Notes under the pieces: generated by a model
Seen by the model: only the letters and a program-made list of their open reading frames with translations
Database searches by the model: none
What the model was told of the DNA's origin: nothing
Position numbers and translations under genes: made by a program
Shown here: positions 43,816 to 53,360 of the stretch, piece after piece
Layout: each line of letters starts with the position of its first letter
How positions within the stretch are numbered: position 1 is the stretch's first letter
Source of the DNA: Phycisphaerae bacterium
Lineage (GTDB): Bacteria; Chloroflexota; Anaerolineae; 4572-78; J111
Length of the DNA stretch: 64,000 bases
Assembly: GCA_028285035.1 (NCBI GenBank)
Contig: JANQQF010000136.1
Coordinates: forward strand, 1 to 64,000
Direction of reading: 5' to 3'

Positions 43816-43995
43816 TCATCCACCCAACATATCAGCCAAATATCCCTGCGTCTCATCGATGAGATCGACAGCTCCATGTAGCTTGGAGGCTTCGGGGTGG
43901 GGAGTGAAGGGGAGGGCGTTGGTTTCGGCCTTGCCAATAAAAAGACTAATCCATAGGCAGAGAGAAGCCGAGTGGAGGTTGGCAATGGTTTGGGG
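43816..43995 (-). pseudogene. Duplicated 3'-end fragment of the 924-aa HEAT/membrane gene
   Basis: This stretch matches 44751-44937, the 3' end of the gene at 44749, with roughly 90% identity over about 135 bp and then lower similarity. In the same frame it reads LWISLFIGKAETNALPFT and on to GYLADMLGG and the same stop. It has no start of its own. Together with the intact gene end it brackets the PIN gene pair. Confidence 0.8.
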
Positions 43996-44229
43996 TCAGT
44001 GAGGGGTGTTCAAATCTTCGTCTGAGTATCCCTGATCCTTCTTAATTTCAGCAACAATATCTGAAACACTCATCTCACCAAACAACATTTCCCGTTCTTC
44101 GGTATAGTTCCCATATCCATCAGTGAATTGGTTCAAAAATCGAATAGTATTAACGACACCAAGGGTCTTAAATAAAACTTGTAAAGCTTCTTGGGTAATA
44201 TCTGCTAAGGGTCTTGTATCAACAACCAT
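43996..44229 (-). CDS. Putative antitoxin partner of the PIN protein
   Basis: This 77-aa acidic protein (RFLNQFTDGYGNYTEERE motif, acidic C terminus) follows the PIN gene by 22 bp on the same strand. I know this type as a partner of PIN toxins, but it lacks an obvious DNA-binding motif. It would neutralise the nuclease by binding. The order, toxin first, is the reverse of the usual one. Confidence 0.6.
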   Translation of the reverse strand: MVVDTRPLADITQEALQVLFKTLGVVNTIRFLNQFTDGYGNYTEEREMLFGEMSVSDIVAEIKKDQGYSDEDLNTPH

Positions 44230-44251
44230 TAATCTAACTCCTCAATCAGCT

Positions 44252-44665
44252 CTAGTGGGACACTACAACTACATTCAAGCCATCCATAGATTTAGCCTTC
44301 TTCAAAAATTTATCATCACATGTGCAAAAATAATCCGCTTTAGCCCAGGCTGCTGATGCTAGATGTAACGCATCAAGTGTTTTGATACCTAACACAACAA
44401 ATTCATCGGCTTGATTTTGTATCACTGTATTTAAAGTTATTTGCTCTTTAGCGTTAGACAAGACTTGCAGCGCATAATCTCGACGAATTGGATGTGTTGT
44501 TCGATTGATCTCAAAGATTAGAACATCTGACGAAATTAATTCTAATGATCCGTTTTCAAACAATCCAATAATACCTTGAATTGCCTCAGCTTCAAGCAAA
44601 ATCCTAAGTTGGGATTTGCTATCAAGTGGTCGCTGAATGGTACACGTGTCAAGATAAATTTTCAT
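44252..44665 (-). CDS. PIN-domain ribonuclease (VapC-type toxin)
   Basis: The 137-aa protein has the PIN acidic residues: Asp6 (IYLDTCTIQRP), Glu in FEINRTT, Asp in KTLDALHLASA and Asp in TCDDKFLKKA, as needed for metal-dependent RNA cleavage. It pairs with the small gene downstream. The unit lies between an intact gene end and its duplicate, which suggests arrival by insertion or duplication. Confidence 0.82.
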   Translation of the reverse strand: MKIYLDTCTIQRPLDSKSQLRILLEAEAIQGIIGLFENGSLELISSDVLIFEINRTTHPIRRDYALQVLSNAKEQITLNTVIQNQADEFVVLGIKTLDALHLASAAWAKADYFCTCDDKFLKKAKSMDGLNVVVVSH

Positions 44666-44748
44666 AAGTCAATTATAGCATAGCCAAGACAATGTTGATA
44701 ATGCAATTCAGCAAAATTGGGGTTTGTTTGGTCGTAGAACCGTCTCCC

Positions 44749-47523
44749 TCACCCACCCAACGTATCAGCCAAATATCCCCGCGTCTCATCGATGAGGTCA
44801 ACGGCTCCGTGTAGCTTGGAGGCTTCGGGGTGGGGGGTGAAGGGGAGGGCGTTGGTTTCGGCCTCGCCAATGAATAGGCTGATCCACAGGCGAGGGGAGT
44901 CGGATTCAATGACATTGAAGTCTGCAATAGTTTGGGGGGAGAGTTCGAAGATGACCACATTGTTATTCCACATTTCGATGGGAATATTGACGGGATTATG
45001 ATTGATGGCGACTTGATAGGTGATTTTCTTGCCATTACTGGGCTTGCCTCGTAAGTGCTCGCCAAAGAGGGCAATAGTGTTGCTGTCAGGATCAGTCTGG
45101 GGCAGGATATAGCTGAGCCGAGTGAGTTTTTCATCATACTCTCCTTCAGCGTAAACCTGGATCAAATTCATCGTTTTATCAATTGAGGCAGCGATACGAT
45201 TGGTGGTCTGACGGATGTCGTAATCGGTCAAAATCCCCTCAGCGACGTACTGACTTTGAATGTAGGTGCCGTTTAAGTTCAAATCCCAAACAAAGCCGGT
45301 AAAGGCCGTCTGAATTTGTACCAGATCGCCCATTGCATTTTGAATACGTTTGAGCGGATCTTTCAAAAAGATGGTCACAATTGCCCCAACGCCCCCTAGC
45401 CCTGAGAAAAAGCCAATAAAGCGAGAAGCAAGCTCTTCGCTGACGATGGCGATGGCCACCCCGCCCAGAATGAGAATGGCTCCCAAAACAAAGGTGGCAG
45501 CATTCAACACCTGGAGTAGACGCATCGTCCGTTTGGCATTTTCTACCGCATCATTGAGCAAGGCAGCGGCCTCCTCGCTCCGCTCTTTTGAGGGTTCGAG
45601 GTAATACTCCGATAGCAGAGCTTGACGTGCTTTACGTTCGCGTTCTTTCCCGCTGACTGTCCGTACCAAGGCATCCACGGCCGCCGGACCGCCGACATTC
45701 CCCAATATCCGGACAATATTCTCCCGGATGTCGAGATCATCTTCATTGGGCAGCCGTTTACTGAGGGGGTCGATGGCAAACTTTTCAAGCGCTTGGGTCA
45801 CAGACTTGGCCGTTTCAGGCTCATCCTCGAAAAAGCGAAAATCGCTCATCTGACTGAGCAGGCTGGTGATCCAACGTTGCACGCGGTGATTATGCTCATC
45901 GATTTTCTCACGGGTAAGCAACCCAAGCAGCTTATCGGTCAACTCGACCGTTTCTTTGGGCCGTGACGACTTTTCACCGACCTTGACTGCCTCACGCCAT
46001 AGAGCAATATGATCGGCGTAGTTTTTGGAGCGCTCTTCAAGATGCAAGCACCATTGCTCCAGATCTTCAAGATATTTGGGCTGTTGCGCCGCTTCTAATT
46101 TTTGGAAGCGATCATATGCTTTTTCACCAAACTGATCTGCGTTGTTGCTGCCGTGGTCATAAAGCTCGTGAAAAACAAAATGATCTTGATCGGCAATCAC
46201 CTTCTCTTTGATAATGACCCGCACCCGCTTATCTTCCTGGGGACTGTTCAATTGGTCGACAAGTGGTTGGACAGCCGAGGGAGTCAACCGCAATTTTTGA
46301 GCAGCTCGTTCAATCAACGGCCAATTCTCATCGCTGGCGATCCAAATCACGCACTTTTTGAGGACTGTCTTGATGGCGACCTGACTACCAAATTCGATTA
46401 AATTGGAGATGAGGTTGCTGACCTCTTCGGGGTTCGACTCCGAGTCCAAATGATCGATCAGGCGTTCAAGACGTTGTTGGATCTCAGTAGGGGCCCGGGT
46501 CTTCAAAAACTCCTTGGCTTTGCGCTGGATGTGCGCATCATTATGATCCATTGCCGCCAGGATAGCGGGCAACATCTCCCGTTGCAACCGATTATTCGTA
46601 TCCCAAGTTTGCTCTAGAATTCCGCTCGCCGACAACAGCACTTTGCCTGCTTCCTGCTGTTGCGCTTGGTAGTGTGGGTCTGACAGGATAAAACCGATGG
46701 TGTCATGTTTGAGAACGGCAAAAATCTCATTGAAGATGTGAGTATTCTCATACTGCTTCTCTTGCAGATAGAAAGAAAGGGCCTCATAAATTCGTTTACG
46801 AAGGGAGCGATCTGTGGGAATATTATCGGGATTTTGAGTGAGCAGTTCAAGCCCCCCTTGGGTTTTATGCGCGTGCAACTCAAATTGTGTTTCAAAATTC
46901 GTCAGGCGATAAATCAACAAATCGTAATATTGGATTTTATGATTAACCCGATGCCCACCCGTTGATAAATATTCATCTGGCGTGGTTCGGTGCCACAGAA
47001 TGTCCCAATCAATAAAGAAGGATTTCCAATAGGTCGAGATGGAGCTATTGAAAAATCGTTCCATCCGACCATGGGGGTCTTCAACATTAGCCACGGCGAA
47101 AAAGATCGAGTCCAGCGGCATCTTGTGTTTCTGCCAATTTACCCAGCCATCATCACGACCGTGTCCTAAGGTTTCCCACGACTCAATTCCACAACGCTCT
47201 GCGGCCCGCCACAACACGGGGATCACAGAGTCGTACAAGGTTTCCGGCGCACCTTCGGTAGACAGATGCCCCTGCCCCATACGGGTCACAATAACAGCCG
47301 CGGCCTTGATTGAGGGCCACACCTCCTCAAACTCACCCACAAGTTCCAAAGCTTCCTCACAAAAACTGACCAATGCCTCGGCATCAGAATTCAGCTCCAT
47401 ATACAAACCATCAATATACACCGCCTCATCTGCTTCACTGTACTTAAAACTCAAGCCCAATGAGTTACGAATGTTATTGACTAGTGTCTGCCAATTTTCA
47501 CTTTGGAATGTTTGGTTTGTCAT
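44749..47523 (-). CDS. Large HEAT-repeat protein with two central membrane segments, unknown function
   Basis: The 924-aa protein is helical through residue 680, with HEAT-like repeats (for example DIRENIVRILGNVGGPAAVDALVRT). Two membrane segments follow at about 692-745 (LLQVLNAATFVLGAILILGG and FIGFFSGLGGVGAIVTIFL). A soluble C-terminal part ends LADTLGG. I do not recognise a family. The layout (helical sensor, membrane pair, C-terminal domain) resembles effector-type membrane proteins, but this is only a shape argument. Its 3' end has a partial copy at 43816. Confidence 0.75.
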   Translation of the reverse strand: MTNQTFQSENWQTLVNNIRNSLGLSFKYSEADEAVYIDGLYMELNSDAEALVSFCEEALELVGEFEEVWPSIKAAAVIVTRMGQGHLSTEGAPETLYDSVIPVLWRAAERCGIESWETLGHGRDDGWVNWQKHKMPLDSIFFAVANVEDPHGRMERFFNSSISTYWKSFFIDWDILWHRTTPDEYLSTGGHRVNHKIQYYDLLIYRLTNFETQFELHAHKTQGGLELLTQNPDNIPTDRSLRKRIYEALSFYLQEKQYENTHIFNEIFAVLKHDTIGFILSDPHYQAQQQEAGKVLLSASGILEQTWDTNNRLQREMLPAILAAMDHNDAHIQRKAKEFLKTRAPTEIQQRLERLIDHLDSESNPEEVSNLISNLIEFGSQVAIKTVLKKCVIWIASDENWPLIERAAQKLRLTPSAVQPLVDQLNSPQEDKRVRVIIKEKVIADQDHFVFHELYDHGSNNADQFGEKAYDRFQKLEAAQQPKYLEDLEQWCLHLEERSKNYADHIALWREAVKVGEKSSRPKETVELTDKLLGLLTREKIDEHNHRVQRWITSLLSQMSDFRFFEDEPETAKSVTQALEKFAIDPLSKRLPNEDDLDIRENIVRILGNVGGPAAVDALVRTVSGKERERKARQALLSEYYLEPSKERSEEAAALLNDAVENAKRTMRLLQVLNAATFVLGAILILGGVAIAIVSEELASRFIGFFSGLGGVGAIVTIFLKDPLKRIQNAMGDLVQIQTAFTGFVWDLNLNGTYIQSQYVAEGILTDYDIRQTTNRIAASIDKTMNLIQVYAEGEYDEKLTRLSYILPQTDPDSNTIALFGEHLRGKPSNGKKITYQVAINHNPVNIPIEMWNNNVVIFELSPQTIADFNVIESDSPRLWISLFIGEAETNALPFTPHPEASKLHGAVDLIDETRGYLADTLGG

Positions 47524-47565
47524 AGGACTGCCCTCTAGATTACTCTTTAACTATTGGGATGCATT

Positions 47566-47992
47566 CTATACTTGTTCCATAAGTTGAAGAGATGGGTTAT
47601 ATGAAACTTCCCACTCCGCAAAACATCCCAGAACCCCACAGTTTGAACATCTGACACCGATACAGAGCCACCTGATAGCCTCTTGGTGTTCATGCAAAGA
47701 AAACCCTACACCAACATTTGTAATATCTGAACGGCATTCAACACATTTCCAGGCATCTGGCTCTGCATCCGGCCAAAGTTCTTTACTGTCACAAATAAAA
47801 TGTTCTAACTTACATTTCACACATATTCGTTTGGCAACGCCTTCATAATCTAAATTCTACAGAGCCACAAGCACAGGTAGCCAGACGAAAATCATGAGAT
47901 TGGTATACATCTTGAGTATAAGCTTCTAGATATTCTTTAATATCTTTGGGGGTTAATCCAAGCCACCATTTACCAGATGTATGGATTGGCAT
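47566..47992 (-). pseudogene. Frameshifted zinc-ribbon protein gene
   Basis: A good ATG with a gagaaag site at 47992 starts a frame (MPIHTSGKWWLGLTPKDIKEY) that ends after 49 residues at 47843. The adjoining frame then continues DYEGVAKRICVKCKLE and runs to 47566. Joined, they give a protein of about 140 aa with Cys pairs CAC, CVKC, CVEC and CSNC spaced like two zinc ribbons. One lost or two gained bases near 47846-47855 explain the break. It is probably dead, or a sequencing error. Confidence 0.65.
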
Positions 47993-48019
47993 TTCTTTCT
48001 CACAATTTATTAGCAAATC

Positions 48020-48520
48020 TTACACATCCGCCTTCTTACGGCGAATGCCAATACTTTTTCCAGCTTGGGGTGGGCGGTCAAGGACAAGATGGGCTTGGTA
48101 GATGGCTTCAATCATCGTTAGGATTTCAGGGGGCATTGGGGCAGAGCGGGGTTCATCATTGACGTGGAAGAGCATCGACTCCATTGTGGCAGCCAGGAAA
48201 TTTTCTTCAGCGTGAACCATTGAGTGGAAAATGTGGATACGTTTGGCATCAAAGTCGAGCACTTGGGTGTCAAACCGCAAGGGAGCGTTGAGTTTGACCT
48301 CACGGAGGTAGGAGATATGATTTTCAACAGTGTAGATGGTATTCTTCGTGCGATCACGGTACTCTGCGTGCAGCCCAACAAAATCCATAAAGGTGTCCGT
48401 GGCATTTCCAAAAGCAACCGCATAGTAGCCCTCATTCAAATGCTCATTGTAATCAATCCATTCGGGCAGAACGATCTCTTTATGCAAGGCAAGGGGCGCA
48501 TCAATCTGTTGAGCTGACAT
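48020..48520 (-). CDS. Hotdog-fold acyl-CoA thioesterase
   Basis: The 166-aa protein opens with VLPEWIDYNEHLNEGYYAVAFGNATD, the 4-hydroxybenzoyl-CoA-thioesterase type segment with the D/N-x-N-x-H region. It has the long hotdog helix and the IHIFHSMVHAEENFLAATMESM strand pair. It resembles betainyl-CoA thioesterases. The actual acyl group is not known. Confidence 0.82.
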   Translation of the reverse strand: MSAQQIDAPLALHKEIVLPEWIDYNEHLNEGYYAVAFGNATDTFMDFVGLHAEYRDRTKNTIYTVENHISYLREVKLNAPLRFDTQVLDFDAKRIHIFHSMVHAEENFLAATMESMLFHVNDEPRSAPMPPEILTMIEAIYQAHLVLDRPPQAGKSIGIRRKKADV

Positions 48521-48767
48521 CTTCTTTATCTCCTAAAAATAACGAATAACAACTGGTGACAAGTGACTGGTATTACCGATGAGCTAACATAACATAAAGT
48601 TACATCATTGAAGTTACCACTGTTTGGCAAATAATTCAAATATCTGGAAGACAACCCTACAAGGCTGGACAAGATTAATCTATCCGTCCAAAGATTGTTC
48701 AACCCATCAATTCCTCATAAAATAGGTGCACACATTTTTGAATTTCACCCTCTCAAAGGAGCACACA

Positions 48768-49706
48768 ATGGCAAACATCAAATTTGGCTGGCACATGCCT
48801 TCATTTCCGATTGATGGCAGCGATGGAGTCGCCTTTCGGGCACAAACGCTCGACATTTTAAGCCGCGTCGATGGCGTTTACGACTCGGCTTGGGCGGATG
48901 ATCACGTTCATCCTTGGGCCTCTTGGCAATCGTCGGATACCCCGGCCTTAGAGTGCTTGTCCACGCTAGCCTATTTAGCAGGCCGGACCAGTAAAATCAA
49001 ATTGGGCAGTATGGTACTGTGCCAATCCTATCGCAACCCTGGATTGATCACCAAGACGGTGGCCAACATTCAGTTGATGAGTGAGGGTCGTTTTATTTTA
49101 GGCATCGGGGCAGGTTGGATGGAAGAAGAGTATTTGGCCTATGGTTATGACTACCCGAAAGCAGGTGTGCGACTCGCCCAAATGGAAGAGGCCGTCCAAA
49201 TTACAAAAAAGCTGTGGACCGAATCCCCCGCCAGCTTCGAGGGGCAATATTATCGGATCAAAAATGCCTACTGTGAGCCTAAACCTGATCCTGTTCCCCC
49301 CATTTTGATTGGGGGCGGCGGTGAAAAAGTGACATTACGCATTGTCGCCAAGCACGCCGATTGGTGGAACATTCCAGGCCATGATTTAGCCGCCTATGCC
49401 CATAAACTTGATGTATTGCGGGATCATTGTGGCGCGGTCGGACGAAATTTCGACGAGATCAAGAAAACTTGGTCGCCAGACACACTCGCCATCGCCAACA
49501 CCGAAGCCGAAGCCAAACGCATCGCCGAAAATTCACCCTATGGTGGCGACAATCCCCTAGTTGGTACACCTGAACAAATCATTGATCAACTTGGCCCTTA
49601 CATAGAGCTAGGTGTCGAAGAGTTTTACCTCCGCTTTGTTGATTTCCCCAGCCCAGCCGGGATCGAACTCTTTGCCGAGAAGGTGATGCCAGCGTTTGAG
49701 GGGTAG
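48768..49706 (+). CDS. LLM-class F420-dependent oxidoreductase
   Basis: The luciferase-like TIM barrel shows LAGRTSKIKLGSMVLCQSYRNPGLITKTVANIQLMSEGRFILGIGAGW, the F420-family signature, and PPILIGGGGEKVTLRIVAKHADWWN. The length is 312 aa from the ATG at 48768, which follows an aaaggag site; an in-frame ATG 42 bp upstream lacks one. It oxidises or reduces an unknown substrate with F420 or FMN. Nearby PPOX and thioesterase genes may belong to the same metabolism. Confidence 0.88.
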   Translation: MANIKFGWHMPSFPIDGSDGVAFRAQTLDILSRVDGVYDSAWADDHVHPWASWQSSDTPALECLSTLAYLAGRTSKIKLGSMVLCQSYRNPGLITKTVANIQLMSEGRFILGIGAGWMEEEYLAYGYDYPKAGVRLAQMEEAVQITKKLWTESPASFEGQYYRIKNAYCEPKPDPVPPILIGGGGEKVTLRIVAKHADWWNIPGHDLAAYAHKLDVLRDHCGAVGRNFDEIKKTWSPDTLAIANTEAEAKRIAENSPYGGDNPLVGTPEQIIDQLGPYIELGVEEFYLRFVDFPSPAGIELFAEKVMPAFEG

Positions 49707-49883
49707 ATATAAAGGATTATTGGTAGGTGGTATTTCTAACGTTACCAAACAATACACGGTTGGAAGGCTGGAAGGTTGGAAGTGTGGGTAAATTCAGTCT
49801 TCCAGATCCTACTCATTGAACTCGAGTCATATCAACCAACAAATCAATCTCACAACTCACCCAAATCCCACCCTCGGAGGTGT

Positions 49884-50348
49884 ATGATCGCAAAAGAACA
49901 CAAGTTTGACGACATCGACAGGGCCATTACGCGCCGTCTACAGGTTGATGGGCGGCGGCCCTATGCAGATATTGCGGAAGAGTTGGGCTTAGCCCCCTCC
50001 ACCGTACAACAACGGGCCAATCGTTTGATCGATTTAGGGCTAATAAAAATTGGCGCGGTGACCAATCCGATTGTGATGGGGGTGCCAGTGATGGCCGAAG
50101 TCGCGTTGAAGGTAGACGCCACCAAAATCAATCAGGTTGCTGAACAGATTGCTGACTTTGAGGAGATCAGTTATGCCGTCATTTGTGCGGGATCACATGA
50201 TATCCTGACCGAGGTCGCTTGTACCGATAATGATCATCTCATCAGCTTCATCTCCAATAAATTGGCGCGAGTCGACGGGGTACGATTGTCAGAACTCCAT
50301 ATGTATCTCAGAATTGTCAAAAACACTTATCAATGGGGGATTGCCTAA
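49884..50348 (+). CDS. Lrp/AsnC family transcriptional regulator
   Basis: The 154-aa protein has the AsnC-type HTH (DDIDRAITRRLQVDGRRPYADIAEELGLAPSTVQQR) and an RAM ligand-binding domain. A cggaggtgt site precedes the ATG at 49884; the frame is open further upstream but lacks a ribosome site there. The stop is immediately followed by the ATG of a dipeptidase gene, so they form an operon. It probably responds to an amino acid or peptide and controls this operon. Confidence 0.9.
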   Translation: MIAKEHKFDDIDRAITRRLQVDGRRPYADIAEELGLAPSTVQQRANRLIDLGLIKIGAVTNPIVMGVPVMAEVALKVDATKINQVAEQIADFEEISYAVICAGSHDILTEVACTDNDHLISFISNKLARVDGVRLSELHMYLRIVKNTYQWGIA

Positions 50349-51380
50349 ATGAGTAACCAAAATATTCAAACTCGCATCAATCATTTACATCGTCACGGCA
50401 TTATAGATATGCATTTTGATCTGCTGCTGGATTTGTATGAAAAGCGTGATGAACCAGCCGTAATTGCCTCTGATTTTTTACCTGATTTTGAGGCTGGAGA
50501 TATGGGCATCATCGCTGCTGCCATTTACATTCAGGATCAATATTTACCTGAGATGGCAATGCGGGTCGGGTTAGGTCAAGTCGCGCGGTTGTATGCTGAA
50601 GTCGACCAAACGCCTCAACTAGCCATTTGCCGCACCTATGATGATATTATTTCCACCCGGCAGGCCGACAAGATAGCGATGCTCATTACAATGGAAGGGG
50701 TCGAGCCATTAGCGGGTGATCTCAATCTCCTGCGTGTCTTTTATGAGGCAGGGCTACGTTCGCTAGGGCTGACCCACGCGCGACGTAACGCTGCGGGGAG
50801 CGGTGGTGTCTTTGCCGCCACTGGCTCGTCCAAGGATGGGTTAACAAAGTTTGGGCGTCAAGTAGTTGAGCAGTGTGAAGCCTTGGGGATTATCCTCGAT
50901 TTGGCTCATCTTAATCCCGCCGGGTTTGATGAGGTGATGGCGATGACCACACGACCGCTCATTATTTCCCACACCAACCCTCGCCGTTATTATGATGTTG
51001 AACGGAACAACAGTGAGACCCAAATCAAACAGGTGGCCGATCGAGGCGGGGTAGTTGGCGCAAACTCCATCCTGTTGAGCCAAGACCCCGCCAAGGTAAC
51101 CCTCGACCACTATGTTGATCATATTGAGTTTATGATTAACATCGCTGGCGTTGAGGGGGTTGGTTTAGGCTTTGACTTCTTCAAATTCATTTACGACGTT
51201 CTGCCCGCCAAATTCTTGGCAACCCTGCCCGAGGTCACCTTTATGCCTGATTTCACAGACCATTCGCATACACGCAATTTAACTCGCAAGCTGATTGAAC
51301 GCGGCTTTAGTGATGATGTGTTGGAAAAATTATTGTATGGAAATTTTATGAGAATTTTTGAAGCGTGGTTAAAAAATTAA
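50349..51380 (+). CDS. Membrane dipeptidase (peptidase M19 family)
   Basis: The M19 zinc ligands are His22 and Asp24 in DMHFDLLL, Glu in ITMEGVEPL, and the His residues in LDLAHLNPAGF and ISHTNPRRYY. The protein is 343 aa. It should cleave dipeptides, including those with D-residues. It starts one base after the Lrp regulator's stop. A GNAT gene follows 18 bp later on the same strand. Confidence 0.9.
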   Translation: MSNQNIQTRINHLHRHGIIDMHFDLLLDLYEKRDEPAVIASDFLPDFEAGDMGIIAAAIYIQDQYLPEMAMRVGLGQVARLYAEVDQTPQLAICRTYDDIISTRQADKIAMLITMEGVEPLAGDLNLLRVFYEAGLRSLGLTHARRNAAGSGGVFAATGSSKDGLTKFGRQVVEQCEALGIILDLAHLNPAGFDEVMAMTTRPLIISHTNPRRYYDVERNNSETQIKQVADRGGVVGANSILLSQDPAKVTLDHYVDHIEFMINIAGVEGVGLGFDFFKFIYDVLPAKFLATLPEVTFMPDFTDHSHTRNLTRKLIERGFSDDVLEKLLYGNFMRIFEAWLKN

Positions 51381-51398
51381 TGATATGGTGGCTAATAA

Positions 51399-51911
51399 AT
51401 GAAAGAGTTTCTTGTCCCAACAACAATTGAAACAGATCGTCTCCTCTTACGCCAATTTAAAGATGAAGATTGGGCAGATTTACATCTTTACTACTCCGAC
51501 GCCGACGCCGTCAAATTTACGATGGGGGAAGCCTTAACCGAAGGCAAAACCTGGCGGGCCATGGCCAGCATGATTGGTCATTGGCAGTTACGGGGCTATG
51601 GCCCCTATGCGCTCGAGGAAAAGGCCAGCGGAAAGGTACTTGGCACCGTTGGGTTATGGTATCCCAACGATTGGCCTGAACCAGAAATCAAATGGGGTTT
51701 GGCACCTCCCTACTGGGGCAAGGGTTTTGCCAGCGAAGCCGCCCGAGCAGTGCAGACAATGGCCAAGACCCACTTGCCCGACATCAATCTCATCAGCTTT
51801 ATCAACGCCAAAAATCAGGCCTCAATTAATCTTGCCTTGGCAATCAAAGCTGTACTTGAAAAAGAAGTTGAGTTTCGCGGTAGCCTCTGGCACATCTATC
51901 GACATCCTTAA
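51399..51911 (+). CDS. GNAT-family N-acetyltransferase (RimJ/RimL type)
   Basis: The 170-aa protein opens with TIETDRLLLRQFKDEDW, typical of RimJ-type enzymes. It has the acetyl-CoA loop LAPPYWGKGFASEAARAVQ and the C-terminal FINAKNQASINLA (N of motif B). It probably acetylates a small amine or protein N terminus. It is the third gene of the Lrp-M19-GNAT operon. Confidence 0.87.
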   Translation: MKEFLVPTTIETDRLLLRQFKDEDWADLHLYYSDADAVKFTMGEALTEGKTWRAMASMIGHWQLRGYGPYALEEKASGKVLGTVGLWYPNDWPEPEIKWGLAPPYWGKGFASEAARAVQTMAKTHLPDINLISFINAKNQASINLALAIKAVLEKEVEFRGSLWHIYRHP

Positions 51912-51975
51912 ATCAAGCGCCCTAAGTTCAAATAATCAGCAGACCTATGTAAAATAAAGATTGAGAATATTATTA

Positions 51976-52086
51976 CAGGACTTAGGTAAAATACGGAAAA
52001 ATGTAGGTTGAGCTTGTCGAAACCAGACATTTTCTCCCGCAAATATTGATTTCGGCAGGCTCAATCAACACTTTGCGTAAGTCCCA
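51976..52086. repeat. 111-bp MITE-like inverted-repeat element, copy 2
   Basis: This copy is in opposite orientation to the one at 12353-12464 and matches its reverse complement at most positions. It starts caggacttaggta and ends ttgcgtaagtccca, with the inner ggttgagcttgtcgaaaccag and ttcggcaggctcaatcaac parts. Its left terminal repeat is worn. It lies between the GNAT gene and the second kinase gene. Confidence 0.8.
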
Positions 52087-52129
52087 CTTAACCATGCTTA
52101 GGTGACACAGCATAAATCAAGGAACCATC

Positions 52130-53344
52130 ATGCCCTCATTAGTTGGAAAACAGTTTGGTGCATATCAGATTACAGAAGCTCTGGGCAGCGGCGGAATGGC
52201 TACAGTTTACAGGGCCCATCAAGAAAAAATGGGGCGTGATGTTGTCCTCAAAATCTTATCGCAAAATCACGCAGATGATCCCGTTTTTATGCAGCGCTTC
52301 GAGCAAGAAGCCCGTGTGTTAGCTCGGCTACAACACCCTCACATCGTGCCCGTTCACGATTTTGGACAAATTGATGACATCCCCTATATCGCGATGGCCT
52401 TTATTGACCACGGCGATCTGGCTGATGTGCTACGTGAGCGACGGCTAAAGCTTTATGAAATTGGGCAGATGATGGAGCAAATCGGCGATGCGCTCGACTA
52501 TGCCCACGGTCAAGGCGTCGTACACCGCGATGTAAAACCTGCTAATATCTTGATCGACCATCGCGGCAACTGTCTTCTCACCGACTTTGGTATTGCCAAA
52601 ATCATTACCGCCTCAGCGAAACCGATCACGGTTACTGGAGTCATCGGCACTCCAAGCTATATGTCCCCTGAGCAGAGCACAGGGGAACCCCTTGATGGAC
52701 GCAGTGATGTTTATTCGCTTGGCATCATTTTATACGAGATGATTACAGGCCAAGTTCCTTACAAAGGGGATACACCGATGGCGGTGATGATGATGCACCT
52801 GAATCAACCCTTAACACCGCCACGCGAATTGGTTCCAACCCTACCTGCACCCATTGAGCAGGTCATTTATCAAGCCCTGGCCAAACGTCGAGATGAGCGC
52901 TATGCAACCGTGCGGGAAATGACTCAGGATTTACGGCTCGCTTTGAGTAAAGTGCAGACCGAAGAACTGAGTCAGGTTGATGTTACCCAAGCCAATCTTA
53001 CCCAAGCCACACCCTCCAGTCAACGGCCCTTAAAGCTCGAAACCGTTGTGGAAAAGAGCCAAAGCCCTGAACAACAACGCCGAGCTATCCCTTTATGGGG
53101 TATCATCATTGGTATCGTTTTAGCCGTAGCACTCGCAACAGCTGCCTTTGGAGCTGGTGTATTTTTTGGTGAGGAGGGTCCGGGTCCATTTGGGCTTTTT
53201 GAGCCACCTGAACCGCCAATTGAAGCCTTTGAAGCCTGCGATGACCTAGAAGAGGATGATATGTGCCTTACCCCATCTGATGAGGATGGAAGTTGTACTG
53301 AATATGAGGAGGGGGAGCTATTCTGCCGGCCCGGCCCCCCTTAG
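52130..53344 (+). CDS. Membrane-anchored PknB-like serine/threonine protein kinase
   Basis: The kinase domain (1-270) shows GSGGMATVYRA, VVLKIL (Lys), HRDVKPANIL, TDFGIAKI and TPSYMSPEQSTGEPL. One membrane segment (WGIIIGIVLAVALATAAFGAGVFF) at about 320-345 leads to a short acidic external tail with four Cys residues (ACDD, DMCL, GSCTE, LFCR). No PASTA repeats are present. The kinase should be active. The Cys tail may form disulfides or bind a ligand. Confidence 0.9.
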   Translation: MPSLVGKQFGAYQITEALGSGGMATVYRAHQEKMGRDVVLKILSQNHADDPVFMQRFEQEARVLARLQHPHIVPVHDFGQIDDIPYIAMAFIDHGDLADVLRERRLKLYEIGQMMEQIGDALDYAHGQGVVHRDVKPANILIDHRGNCLLTDFGIAKIITASAKPITVTGVIGTPSYMSPEQSTGEPLDGRSDVYSLGIILYEMITGQVPYKGDTPMAVMMMHLNQPLTPPRELVPTLPAPIEQVIYQALAKRRDERYATVREMTQDLRLALSKVQTEELSQVDVTQANLTQATPSSQRPLKLETVVEKSQSPEQQRRAIPLWGIIIGIVLAVALATAAFGAGVFFGEEGPGPFGLFEPPEPPIEAFEACDDLEEDDMCLTPSDEDGSCTEYEEGELFCRPGPP

Positions 53345-53360
53345 AAGATTAAATTCGATT

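Noticed and set aside
44252..44665. Naming the PIN pair vapBC
   Set aside because: The partner is not recognisably a VapB-type DNA-binding antitoxin and the order is reversed, so only the PIN domain is asserted.
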